Positions 1 through 7,935 of a DNA stretch of 64,000 nucleotides are shown piece by piece. The notes under the pieces were generated by a model, which saw nothing but the letters and a program-made list of their open reading frames with translations, had not been told where the DNA came from and made no database searches. Each line of letters opens with the position of its first letter. Positions within the stretch are counted from its first letter, which is position 1. Source of the stretch: Achromobacter ruhlandii (GTDB lineage Bacteria > Pseudomonadota > Gammaproteobacteria > Burkholderiales > Burkholderiaceae_B); the NCBI RefSeq assembly GCF_902859695.1, contig NZ_CADIJL010000009.1, positions 155,475 to 219,474 on the forward strand, written 5' to 3'. A program made the translations under genes and the position numbers.

Positions 1-1273
1 GGCCAGCCTGGTCGGCTACGTGGCGCTGGCGTTCACGCCCTTCCCCGCCCTGACACAGACGGCGGTGTTCTCCGCCGCCGGCCTGCTCGGCGCCTATGCC
101 TGCACCGTCTGCCAGTTGCCGGCCTGGATGGAACATTTCCGTCCACGCCCGTGGCCGCCGCTGCTGCGATTCGCCGAGGCCGCGCTGCGCGCCCGCGAGC
201 GTCTGGCCGGCCGCCGCGCCCTGCTGGCGGTCGGCGCCGTGCTGCTGGCGGCCATCACCGCCGGCGGCATCGGCCGCCTCGGCATCCAGGACGACCTGCG
301 CCAATGGCTGAGCCTGCCGGCGCCGCTCTTGCAACAGGCGCGCCAGATCGGCGAGATCACCGGTTTCATGCCGACCAGCCAGTTCTTCCTGGTGCGCGCA
401 CCGGACCCGGACGAACTGCTGCGCCGCCAGGCACAGGTCAGCCAGGCATTGGACGCCCAGGTCGCCGCGGGCAAACTGCAGGCCTATAACGCCCTGAGCC
501 AGCGCGTGACGCCGCGGGCCGACCAGCGCGCCCTGGCGGCGGCGCTCGGCACGCTGGCCGATCGCCCCGAGGCCTGGCGCGCCATGACCGACATCGGCCT
601 GCCGTTCGACGCGCTGCGCCAGGAACTGCGCGCGCTGGCGGCCCTGCCGCCCGTCACCCTCGACGCCGCCATGCAGGGACAGGCCGGCGAGCGCTGGCGT
701 CCGCTGTGGCTGGGCCAGCGCGACGGCGAGGCCGCCGGCATGATCACGCTGCTGGGCCTGCGCGACCCCGCCGCCCTGGACGCCATCGCCCAGGCCGCGC
801 CCGGCGTCACGCTGGTCGACCGCAGCGGCGAGCTGAACCGCATGTTCAGCGCCACCCGCGTCGAGGCCGCCGAACTCAAGCTGCTGTCGTATCTGGTGGC
901 GGCGGCGCTGCTGTGCCTGACGCTGGGACGCGCCGCCGCCTGGCGCATTCTGGCGGTGCCGCTGGCGGCCACCGCGTGCAGCCTGGCGGCGCTGGGCTAC
1001 CTGGGCCAGCCGCTGACCCTGTTCAGCCTGTTCGGCCTGTTGCTGGTCTCGGCCATTGGCGTGGACTACGCCATCTTCATGTATGAGCGGGTCGCCGGCG
1101 CGGCCGCCAGCCTGGTGGGCATCGTGCTGGGCGCGCTCACCACCCTGCTGTCTTTCGGCCTGCTGGCCGTCAGCCAGACGCCGGCCATCGCCAACTTTGG
1201 CCTGGCGGTGGCGCTGGGCGTGGGCTTTTCCCTGTTGTGGGCGCCGTGGATCCGGCCGCCCCGCCAGGCCTGA
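1..1273 (+). CDS. MMPL-family exporter, C-terminal part (5' end outside window)
   Basis: This reading frame is open from the first base, so the gene starts before the window and only its C-terminal ~424 residues are present. It shows RND/MMPL topology: a membrane segment, a large soluble loop (roughly the middle 200 residues, beginning after an Arg/Ala-rich stretch and the GIGRLGIQDDLRQW region), then a bundle of hydrophobic helices with an acidic-residue motif (AIGVDYAIFMYER) typical of the GxxxD helix of RND proteins. It sits immediately upstream of APE pigment genes, which in known clusters carry a predicted MMPL exporter thought to move the aryl polyene lipid to the outer membrane. That role is inferred from context. 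Confidence 0.85.
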   Translation, partial: ASLVGYVALAFTPFPALTQTAVFSAAGLLGAYACTVCQLPAWMEHFRPRPWPPLLRFAEAALRARERLAGRRALLAVGAVLLAAITAGGIGRLGIQDDLRQWLSLPAPLLQQARQIGEITGFMPTSQFFLVRAPDPDELLRRQAQVSQALDAQVAAGKLQAYNALSQRVTPRADQRALAAALGTLADRPEAWRAMTDIGLPFDALRQELRALAALPPVTLDAAMQGQAGERWRPLWLGQRDGEAAGMITLLGLRDPAALDAIAQAAPGVTLVDRSGELNRMFSATRVEAAELKLLSYLVAAALLCLTLGRAAAWRILAVPLAATACSLAALGYLGQPLTLFSLFGLLLVSAIGVDYAIFMYERVAGAAASLVGIVLGALTTLLSFGLLAVSQTPAIANFGLAVALGVGFSLLWAPWIRPPRQA

Positions 1274-1314
1274 TTTTTTGTCTTGCCATTGATTAATACA
1301 AGGAAGCATCCAGC

Positions 1315-2568
1315 ATGGAACATCGGGAAGTCGTCGTCATCGGAGCGGGCCCGGCCGGAGCCGTCGCCGCCGCGCTGCTCAAGCGCCAGGGGCACGATGT
1401 GCTGGTGCTGGAACGGCAGCAGTTCCCGCGCTTCTCGATCGGCGAAAGCCTGCTGGCCCATTGCCTGGAATTCATCGAAGAGGCCGGCATGATGCCGGCG
1501 GTGCGGGCCGCCGGCTTCCAGACCAAGAACGGCGCCGCCTTCGCGCGCGGCGACCAATACACCTACTTCGACTTCCGCGACAAGTTCAGCCCCGGCCCCG
1601 GCAGCACCTTCCAGGTGCAGCGCGCCCGCTTCGACAAGGTGCTGGCCGACGACGCCGCGCGTCAGGGGGTGGAGGTGCGCTACCAGCAGGAAGTCATCGC
1701 CGCCGATTTCACCGGCGCGGACGGCCCCTTGCTCACGGTGCGCGGCCCGCAGGGCCAGCCCTACCAGGTGCGCGGCAGGTTCGTGCTGGACGCCAGCGGC
1801 TATGGCCGCGTGCTGGCGCGCCTGCTCGACCTGGAACGGCCGTCGTCGATGCCGCCGCGCAAGGCCATCTTCACCCACATCGAGGACCGCATCGACGATG
1901 CCGGCTTCGACCGCGACAAGATCCTGATCAGCGTGCACCCCGAGCAGAGCGGCATCTGGTACTGGCTGATTCCGTTCTCCAATGGCCGCAGCTCGTTCGG
2001 CGTGGTCGGCGGCCAGGACCTGTTCGGCGGCGCCGACGAAGACCTGATGACCACCCTGCGCGCCATGGCCGACGCCGCCCCCAACCTCAAGCGGGTGCTG
2101 CGCAACGCCGTCTGGGACACGCCGGCCAACACCATCGGCGGCTACTCCGCCAGCGTCACGCGGCTGCACGGGCCGGGCTACGCGCTGCTCGGCAACGCCG
2201 CCGAATTCCTGGACCCGGTGTTCTCGTCCGGCGTCACCATCGCGCTGCGCTCGTCCAAGCTGGCCGCCGACGCCCTGCACCGGCAGCTGGGCGGCGAAGC
2301 GGTCGACTGGCAACGCGATTTCGCCGACCCGCTGATGGTCGGCGTGGAAACCTTCCGCGCCTATGTGCAGGGCTGGTATAGCGGCGAATTCCAGGATGTG
2401 GTTTTCTACCAGAACGCCCAGCCGGAGATCCGCCGCATGATCAGTTCGATCCTGGCCGGCTACGCCTGGGACACCGACAACCCCTTCGTGGCCAGCCCGC
2501 AGCGCCGCCTGCGCATGCTGAGCGAACTGTGCCGCGCGCCAGCCGCCCAGGCGCAACCGGCCCGATGA
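1315..2568 (+). CDS. FAD-dependent oxidoreductase, flavin-halogenase-like, in APE cluster
   Basis: A 417-residue flavoprotein with an N-terminal Rossmann FAD motif (VIGAGPAGAVAA, about residues 7-18) and the PRFSIGESLL segment typical of tryptophan-halogenase/CmlS-like enzymes. Residues 215-220 read WYWLIP, fitting the WxWxIP signature of flavin-dependent halogenases, which keeps out monooxygenation. The start ATG follows an AAGGAAG ribosome site. Homologous flavoproteins occur in aryl polyene and xanthomonadin-type clusters, and xanthomonadins are brominated. Halogenation here is a hypothesis: many family members in such clusters have no proven activity. It lies 41 bases after the exporter and 7 bases before the lipoprotein gene, consistent with one operon. 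Confidence 0.82.
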   Translation: MEHREVVVIGAGPAGAVAAALLKRQGHDVLVLERQQFPRFSIGESLLAHCLEFIEEAGMMPAVRAAGFQTKNGAAFARGDQYTYFDFRDKFSPGPGSTFQVQRARFDKVLADDAARQGVEVRYQQEVIAADFTGADGPLLTVRGPQGQPYQVRGRFVLDASGYGRVLARLLDLERPSSMPPRKAIFTHIEDRIDDAGFDRDKILISVHPEQSGIWYWLIPFSNGRSSFGVVGGQDLFGGADEDLMTTLRAMADAAPNLKRVLRNAVWDTPANTIGGYSASVTRLHGPGYALLGNAAEFLDPVFSSGVTIALRSSKLAADALHRQLGGEAVDWQRDFADPLMVGVETFRAYVQGWYSGEFQDVVFYQNAQPEIRRMISSILAGYAWDTDNPFVASPQRRLRMLSELCRAPAAQAQPAR

Positions 2569-2575
2569 GCCGCTC

Positions 2576-3133
2576 ATGATGCACGTCCTGCCCTCGCTCC
2601 CGCCCGCCCTGCGCGCCGCCTGCGCCGCGCTGGCGCTGGCCGTGCTGGCCGGATGCGCCAGCGCCCCGCCGGTGCCGGCGCGGCCGGCCGGCTTCGCGTT
2701 GCCGCGCCAGCTGCACGTGATCCAGTCCAGCCCTGGCCTGCCGACGCAGGACACGCTGCTGGTGGTGCAGCGCGAAGCGTCCGCCATGCGCTGGTCGCTG
2801 TTCGACCCGATGGGCGTGCCGCAGGCCCGTCAGATGCTGGAAGATGGCCGTTGGCGCAACGACGGCTTCCTGCGGCCCAACGGCCAGGCGCGCGACCTGT
2901 TCGCCGCGCTGCTGTTCGCCTGGACCCCGCAGGCCGAGCTGGACGCGGCCTATGGCGCTGGCGCCTGGCGCGCTACCCGCGCCGCCGACGGCTCGGCGCA
3001 GCGCGAGCTGCTGCAACGGGGCCTGCCGCGCTGGACCGTGCGCTGGCCGGCGGACGCGCCGGACGGCGCGCTTGAAATCCGCGACGCCGCCGGCACGGTG
3101 TGGCGCGTCGCGCCATTGAAGGAGCAACCATGA
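2576..3133 (+). CDS. DUF3261 family lipoprotein of the APE cluster
   Basis: A 185-residue protein with a hydrophobic signal (LALAVLAGCAS) ending in a clear lipobox whose cysteine is near residue 26, so it should be lipidated and periplasm- or outer-membrane-facing. Sequence and position match the DUF3261 lipoproteins found between the exporter and the ketosynthase of APE clusters (ApeN-like). They are thought to help pigment transport or outer-membrane insertion, but their biochemistry is not established. The stop overlaps the following ketosynthase start by 4 bases (ATGA), indicating translational coupling. Confidence 0.8.
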   Translation: MMHVLPSLPPALRAACAALALAVLAGCASAPPVPARPAGFALPRQLHVIQSSPGLPTQDTLLVVQREASAMRWSLFDPMGVPQARQMLEDGRWRNDGFLRPNGQARDLFAALLFAWTPQAELDAAYGAGAWRATRAADGSAQRELLQRGLPRWTVRWPADAPDGALEIRDAAGTVWRVAPLKEQP

Positions 3134-4332
3134 CCGCCACCTGGCTGAGCCCCCCGGGCGTGGTCTGCGCGCTCGGCGCCGGCATCGATGCCGTGGCCCA
3201 TGCCGCCTTTGCTGGCGACACCGCGGGCATGCGCCCGCTGGCCGGCTGGGTGGCGGACCGCGCGCTCACGCTCGGCGCCGTCACCGCGCCGCTGCCGGCC
3301 ATCCCCGAGACCTTCGCCGCGCATCATCACAGCCGCAATAACCAGCTGCTGCTGGCCGCCGCCGCCCAGATCGAGCCCCAGCTGCGCGGTGCCATCGCCC
3401 GCCACGGCGCCCACCGCGTGGCGGTGGTGCTAGGCACCAGCACCTCGGGCGTGAACGACAACGCGCCGGCGTTCCGCGCCCTGGCCGCCAGCGGCGCCTG
3501 GCCCGCCGACTACGACTACCGCCGCCAGGCGCTGTCGTCGCCGGCCGGGTTCCTGGCCGAGTGGCTGGGCGCCGCCGGCCCGGCCTACACCCTGTCCACC
3601 GCCTGCACCTCCAGCGCCCGCGCGCTGCTGTCCGCGCGCCGCCTGTTGGCGCTGGGACTGTGCGACGCGGTGGTCTGCGGCGGCGCCGATACGCTGTGCC
3701 GACTGACCATCAACGGCTTCGCCACCCTGGAAGCGGTGGACGAGGCCCTGTGCCTGCCGTTCTCGGCCAACCGCCGCGGCATCAACATCGGCGAGGCCGG
3801 CGTGCTGTTCCTGATGCAGCGCGAACCCGCCAACGCGGCCGGCGTGGCCCTGCTGGGCGGCGGCGCCAGTTCCGACGCCTGGCACATGTCGGCCCCCGAG
3901 CCGAGCGGCGCCGGCGCCCTGCAGGCCATGCGCGCCGCCTTGGAGGGCGCCGGGCTCGAACCCGCCGACATCGGCTGGATCAACCTGCACGGCACCGGCA
4001 CTACGCACAACGACGCCATGGAAAGCCTGGCCGTGCACACCCTGTTCCCGCAGGGCGTGCCGTGCGCGTCGACCAAGCCGCTGACCGGCCACGCGCTGGG
4101 CGCGGCCGGCGCGCTGGAAGCGGCGCTCGCCTGGATCACCCTGGCGCCCGCCAACGCCGACGGCCGGCTGTTGCCGCACGTCTGGGACGGCCAGCCCGAT
4201 CCGGCCTTGCCGGCGCTGGACTTCAGTACCCCGGCGCACCGCTACGCCGCGGGCCGCCGCCGCATCGCCATGAGCAATTCCTTTGCCTTCGGCGGCAACA
4301 ACGCCAGCCTGATCCTGGGGGGTGCCGCATGA
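3130..4332 (+). CDS. apeO: Beta-ketoacyl-ACP synthase of aryl polyene biosynthesis (ApeO-like)
   Basis: A 400-residue ketosynthase of the KAS I/II thiolase fold. The nucleophile cysteine lies in STACTSSARAL, followed by the two active-site histidines in HGTGTTHND and KPLTGHALGAAG; GGNNASLIL closes the fold. The ATG at 3130 is chosen because it has GGAG 6 bases upstream and overlaps the lipoprotein stop. In studied APE systems the ApeO ketosynthase pairs with a chain-length-factor-like partner (ApeC, not in this window) to extend the polyene on an ACP. The letter is assigned by gene order (lipoprotein, KS, DH, KR, KS). Confidence 0.85.
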   Translation: MTATWLSPPGVVCALGAGIDAVAHAAFAGDTAGMRPLAGWVADRALTLGAVTAPLPAIPETFAAHHHSRNNQLLLAAAAQIEPQLRGAIARHGAHRVAVVLGTSTSGVNDNAPAFRALAASGAWPADYDYRRQALSSPAGFLAEWLGAAGPAYTLSTACTSSARALLSARRLLALGLCDAVVCGGADTLCRLTINGFATLEAVDEALCLPFSANRRGINIGEAGVLFLMQREPANAAGVALLGGGASSDAWHMSAPEPSGAGALQAMRAALEGAGLEPADIGWINLHGTGTTHNDAMESLAVHTLFPQGVPCASTKPLTGHALGAAGALEAALAWITLAPANADGRLLPHVWDGQPDPALPALDFSTPAHRYAAGRRRIAMSNSFAFGGNNASLILGGAA

Positions 4333-4784
4333 GCCCATGGCCCATCGCCAGCCTGCTGCCGCACGCCGGCGACATGATTCTGATCGACGAGGTGCTGGCG
4401 CACGACGCTGACAGCCTGACGGCGCGCGCCGTGGTGCGCCCCGGCCCCTACTCCCTGCCCGACGGCACGCTGCCGCCCTGGCTCGGCCTGGAACTGATGG
4501 CCCAGGCCGTCGGCGCCTGGGCCGGCTGCCAGGCGCGCCTGGCCGGCGCCGAGGTCAAGCTCGGCTTCCTGCTGGGCACGCGCCGCTACGACTGCCAGGT
4601 CGACGCGCTGCCGGCCGGCGCCGTCCTCTCCGTCCACGTGCAACGCGGGTTCATCGACGACAGCGGCATGAGCGTATTCGAATGCGAACTGCGCGACGGC
4701 GAACGCCAACTGGCGAGCGCCCGGCTCAACGTCTATCAACCCAAGGACCCCAACGTTTTCATCCAGGAAGATTCGCCCCAATGA
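4329..4784 (+). CDS. apeP: 3-hydroxyacyl-ACP dehydratase of aryl polyene biosynthesis (ApeP-like)
   Basis: A 151-residue hotdog-fold dehydratase related to FabA/FabZ. The N-terminal LLPHAGDMILIDEV segment carries the hotdog active-site histidine, and WLGLELMAQAVGAWAG contains the acidic residue expected on the central helix. In APE pathways two dehydratases (ApeI and ApeP) act together to form the trans double bond in each elongation round; ApeI would lie upstream of this window. The gene overlaps both neighbours by 4 bases, so the proteins are probably made in fixed proportion. Confidence 0.83.
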   Translation: MSPWPIASLLPHAGDMILIDEVLAHDADSLTARAVVRPGPYSLPDGTLPPWLGLELMAQAVGAWAGCQARLAGAEVKLGFLLGTRRYDCQVDALPAGAVLSVHVQRGFIDDSGMSVFECELRDGERQLASARLNVYQPKDPNVFIQEDSPQ

Positions 4785-5512
4785 GCGCCGCTCCCATTCT
4801 CGTCACCGGCTCCAGCCGCGGCATCGGCCGCGCCATCGCGCTGGCCCTGGCCGACGCCGGCCATGACCTGGTGCTGCACTGCCGCCAGCAGCGCGCCCAG
4901 GCAGAAACCGTGCAGGCCGAAGTCGCCGCCCGCGGCCGCCAGGCGCGCGTGCTGCAATTCGACGTGGCCGACCGCGCGCAATGCGCCGCCGTGCTGCAGG
5001 CCGACGTCGAGGCGCACGGCGCCTATTACGGCGTCGTGCTCAACGCCGGCCTGACCCGCGACGGCGCCTTTCCCGCCCTGACCGGCGACGACTGGGACCA
5101 GGTGCTGCGCACCAACCTGGACGGCTTCTACAACGTGCTCAGCCCGCTGGCGATGCCCATGATCCGGCGCCGCGCGCCCGGCCGGGTGGTCTGCATGGCC
5201 TCGGTCTCGGGGCTGGTCGGCAATCGCGGCCAGGTCAACTACAGCGCCTCCAAGGCCGGCCTGATCGGCGCCGCCAAGGCCCTGGCGGTGGAGCTGGCCA
5301 AGCGCCAGATCACCGTCAACTGCGTGGCACCCGGCCTGATCGACACCGACATGATCGACGAGCACGTGCCGGTCGAGGAAATCCTCAAGGCCATCCCGGC
5401 CCAGCGCATGGGCCGGCCCGAGGAAGTGGCGGCCACGGTCGCCTTCCTGATGTCGCCCGGCGCCGCCTACATCACGCGCCAGGTCATCGCGGTCAACGGA
5501 GGGCTGTGCTGA
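4781..5512 (+). CDS. apeQ: 3-oxoacyl-ACP reductase of aryl polyene biosynthesis (FabG/ApeQ-like)
   Basis: A 243-residue short-chain dehydrogenase of FabG type. It has the NADP-binding TGSSRGIGR motif at residues 9-17, the NAG motif in VVLNAGLTRDGAF, and the catalytic Ser-Tyr-Lys set in SVSG...YSASKAG. The C-terminus VIAVNGGLC is typical of FabG. It would reduce the 3-oxo group of each growing polyene intermediate on the ACP. The start overlaps the dehydratase stop (ATGA). A primary-metabolism FabG is less likely because the gene is locked within the pigment operon. Confidence 0.85.
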   Translation: MSAAPILVTGSSRGIGRAIALALADAGHDLVLHCRQQRAQAETVQAEVAARGRQARVLQFDVADRAQCAAVLQADVEAHGAYYGVVLNAGLTRDGAFPALTGDDWDQVLRTNLDGFYNVLSPLAMPMIRRRAPGRVVCMASVSGLVGNRGQVNYSASKAGLIGAAKALAVELAKRQITVNCVAPGLIDTDMIDEHVPVEEILKAIPAQRMGRPEEVAATVAFLMSPGAAYITRQVIAVNGGLC

Positions 5513-6735
5513 TGCAACGCGTCGTCATTACCGGCATGGCCGGCATCAGCGCGCTCGGTTCCGACTGGGCCACCATCGGCCAGGCCTTCGCCGACGGCCG
5601 CAGCGCCATCCGCGTCATGCCCGACTGGGCGCGCTACCAGGAGCTGAACACGCGCCTGGCCGGCCCGATCGAGGATTTCCGCGCGCCCGCGCACTGGACC
5701 CGCAAGCAGTTGCGCAGCATGGGCCGCGTCTCGCAACTGAGCGTGCGCGCCGCCGAACTGGCGCTGGATGACGCCGGCCTGCTGGGCGACCCGAGCATCC
5801 GCGATGGCCGCATGGGCGTGGCCTGCGGTTCGTCGGTGGGCAGCACCGCCGAGATCCGCGCCTTCGGCAACATGCTGCTCAACGGCGTCACCGACGACCT
5901 CAACGCCAATTCATACGTGCGCATGATGCCGCACACCACCGCGGCCAACGTCGGCATCTTCTTCGAACTGAAGGGCCGCATCATCCCCACCTCCAGCGCC
6001 TGCACTTCGGGCAGCCAGGGCATCGGCTACGCCTACGAGGCCATCCGCTACGGCCGCCAGGCCCTGATGCTGGCCGGCGGCGCCGAGGAACTGTGCCCGA
6101 GCGAAGCGCTGGTGTTCGACGCCCTGTATGCCACCAGCCAGAAGAACGACACGCCGGAACTGACGCCGCGCCCCTACGACCGCGACCGCGACGGCCTGGT
6201 CATCGGCGAAGGCGGCGGCATGCTGGTGCTGGAATCGCTGGAACACGCGCAGGCGCGCGGCGCCCGCATCCATGCGGAGATCGTCGGCTTCGGCAGCAAT
6301 TCGGACGGCACCCACATCACCCGCCCCGAGGCCGCCACCATGCGCATCGCCATGGAAATGGCGCTGGCCGACGCCGGCCTGCCGCCCGAGGCCATCGGCT
6401 ACGTCAACGGCCACGGCACCGCCACGGAACAAGGCGACATCGCCGAGACCCAGGCCACCCACAGCCTGTTCGGCGCCCGCATGCCGATCAGCTCGCAAAA
6501 GAGCTACCTGGGCCACACCCTGGGCGCCTGCGGCGTGCTGGAGTCCTGGTTCAGCATCGAGATGCTGCGCGGCGACTGGTATGCCCCCACGCTCAACCTG
6601 CGGAACGTCGATCCGCGCTGCGGCGACCTGGACTACCTGCGCGAAGGCCGCCGCATGAGCCACGAATACGTCATGAACAACAACTTCGCCTTCGGCGGCA
6701 TCAACACCTCGCTGGTGTTCCGCCGCTGGCCGTGA
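5512..6735 (+). CDS. apeR: Beta-ketoacyl-ACP synthase of aryl polyene biosynthesis (ApeR-like)
   Basis: A 407-residue KAS II-type ketosynthase with the nucleophile in SSACTSGSQGIGYAYE and histidines in GHGTATEQGD and LGHTLGACG; all three catalytic residues are present, so it is not a chain-length factor. The TGATG junction with the reductase (1-base overlap) shows coupling. In characterised APE systems ApeR is a second, homodimeric ketosynthase. It is the last cluster gene here: the next gene is 34 bases on and encodes an unrelated secreted protein with its own ribosome site. Confidence 0.84.
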   Translation: MQRVVITGMAGISALGSDWATIGQAFADGRSAIRVMPDWARYQELNTRLAGPIEDFRAPAHWTRKQLRSMGRVSQLSVRAAELALDDAGLLGDPSIRDGRMGVACGSSVGSTAEIRAFGNMLLNGVTDDLNANSYVRMMPHTTAANVGIFFELKGRIIPTSSACTSGSQGIGYAYEAIRYGRQALMLAGGAEELCPSEALVFDALYATSQKNDTPELTPRPYDRDRDGLVIGEGGGMLVLESLEHAQARGARIHAEIVGFGSNSDGTHITRPEAATMRIAMEMALADAGLPPEAIGYVNGHGTATEQGDIAETQATHSLFGARMPISSQKSYLGHTLGACGVLESWFSIEMLRGDWYAPTLNLRNVDPRCGDLDYLREGRRMSHEYVMNNNFAFGGINTSLVFRRWP

Positions 6736-6769
6736 AGTCATTATCAACCCCTCACCTGGAACGCATCCC

Positions 6770-7210
6770 ATGAACGTCTCCCATAAGCTGTTTGGCGCCC
6801 TGGCCTTGTCGATCGCCTGCTCGGCCCCGGCGCTGGCCGCGGACCGCACCGTCTTCCTGCCGCTGCAGCCGGCCATCGAGGCCGCCCAGGCCGCCGGCAA
6901 GATCGACGGCAGCGTCAAGTTCTACCTGGCGGGCACCGGCCCCAAGGGCAAGGTGCTGGAGGCCGGCGTGGTCACCAACCGCAAGACCAACGCCTTCGCC
7001 AAGAAAGACGCCGAGGCCTGCCTGTGGGTGGCGCAATCGGCCGTGATCGCCCTGCACGAGGCCGCCAAGAAGGCCGGCGCCAACGCCGTCACCAACATCG
7101 TCAGCTACTACCGCAAGAACGAATACAGCAGCAAGACCGACTACGAATGCCATGCCGGCGCCATGGTGGCCGGCGTCGCCCTGCGCGGCGACCTGGCCCA
7201 GGTCAAGTAA
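6770..7210 (+). CDS. Small periplasmic protein of unknown function
   Basis: A 146-residue protein with a clear Sec signal peptide (residues 1-23, cleavage after APALAA). The mature part is Lys/Ala-rich with two cysteines (EACLWVAQ and YECHAGA) that could form a disulfide. GANAVTNIVSYYRKNEYSS resembles the YbjQ-like or surface-exposed small domain of proteins often mislabelled as excinuclease ATPase subunit; no nuclease or ATPase motif is present. It follows apeR by 34 bases on the same strand and may be co-transcribed, but a role in pigment formation cannot be claimed. Confidence 0.7.
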   Translation: MNVSHKLFGALALSIACSAPALAADRTVFLPLQPAIEAAQAAGKIDGSVKFYLAGTGPKGKVLEAGVVTNRKTNAFAKKDAEACLWVAQSAVIALHEAAKKAGANAVTNIVSYYRKNEYSSKTDYECHAGAMVAGVALRGDLAQVK

Positions 7211-7273
7211 GGCGGCCACCGGGTTGGTCCACGACGGGCCGGCAGCCGCTGGCAGTCTCCAGGGGGCAGCCTC

Positions 7274-7343
7274 TGGCTGGCCGTCCCTGGTTGGCCGTCC
7301 CTGGTTGGCCGTCCCCGGATGGCCATCCCCGGTTGGCCGTCCC
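7274..7343. repeat. 14-bp minisatellite, five units
   Basis: Five adjoining 14-base units with consensus TGGTTGGCCGTCCC fill 7274-7343. Units 2 and 3 are identical; units 1, 4 and 5 differ by 1-3 bases. The array lies between a gene stop at 7210 and the yqeY start at 7388, in the yqeY 5' region. Copy number may vary by slippage. No coding function is apparent. Confidence 0.85.
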
Positions 7344-7387
7344 ACGGTTACACTGCCCCTTCGATGCAACACCACAAAGGTTCAACC

Positions 7388-7849
7388 ATGAGCACCGCTA
7401 CGCTCAAGACCCGCCTCTCCGACGCCGTCAAGGACGCCATGCGCGCCAAGGCCGCCGAGCGTCTCGCCACCCTGCGCTTCCTGCTGGCCGCGGTGAAGCA
7501 GAAGGAAGTGGACGAACGCCGCGACCTGACCGACGCCGAAATCACCGCCATCATCGAAAAGCAGGTCAAGCAACGCCGCGAATCCATCGCCGCGTTCGAA
7601 CAGGCCGGGCGCACCGAGACCGCCGAGCAGGAAAAGGCCGAACTGGTCGTGCTGCAGGAATTCCTGCCGCAAGCAGCCACGCCCGAGGAAGTGGCCGCCG
7701 CCATCGACGCCGCGCTGGCAGAAGTCGCCGCCCAGGGCGTCACCGGCGCCCCCGCCATGGGCAAGGTCATGGCCCTGCTCAAGCAGTCGCTGGCCGGCCG
7801 CGCCGACATGACCGCGCTGTCGCAGCAGGTCAAGGCCCGGCTCGCCTGA
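7388..7849 (+). CDS. yqeY: GatB/YqeY domain-containing protein
   Basis: A 153-residue all-helical YqeY protein, the usual length for the family. It contains the family sequence LRFLLAAVKQKEVDERRDLTD near residues 27-48 and the helical tail GKVMALLKQSLAGRADMTALSQQVKARL, related to the C-terminal tRNA-binding domain of the GatB amidotransferase subunit. The stand-alone protein is commonly found near rpsU or dnaG; here it is not. The ATG at 7388 is preferred over upstream in-frame starts because those run through the minisatellite. Confidence 0.9.
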   Translation: MSTATLKTRLSDAVKDAMRAKAAERLATLRFLLAAVKQKEVDERRDLTDAEITAIIEKQVKQRRESIAAFEQAGRTETAEQEKAELVVLQEFLPQAATPEEVAAAIDAALAEVAAQGVTGAPAMGKVMALLKQSLAGRADMTALSQQVKARLA

Positions 7850-7935
7850 AGCCGCATCGTCCGGCGCGCAACGCGCCGGACAGCGACTCGCCCCTCGCGC
7901 CGCACGATAGCCGCCGGGACGCTATGCCCCGGGAT

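Noticed and set aside
1066..2787. 573-codon open frame antisense to the exporter and halogenase-like flavoprotein
   Set aside because: It is the mirror frame of two genes with clear family motifs, is Gly/His/Arg-rich without domains, and has no ribosome site. Many similar long antisense frames exist in this GC-rich window.
7274..7343. CRISPR-like array
   Set aside because: The units are only 14 bases and contiguous with no spacers, so this is a minisatellite.
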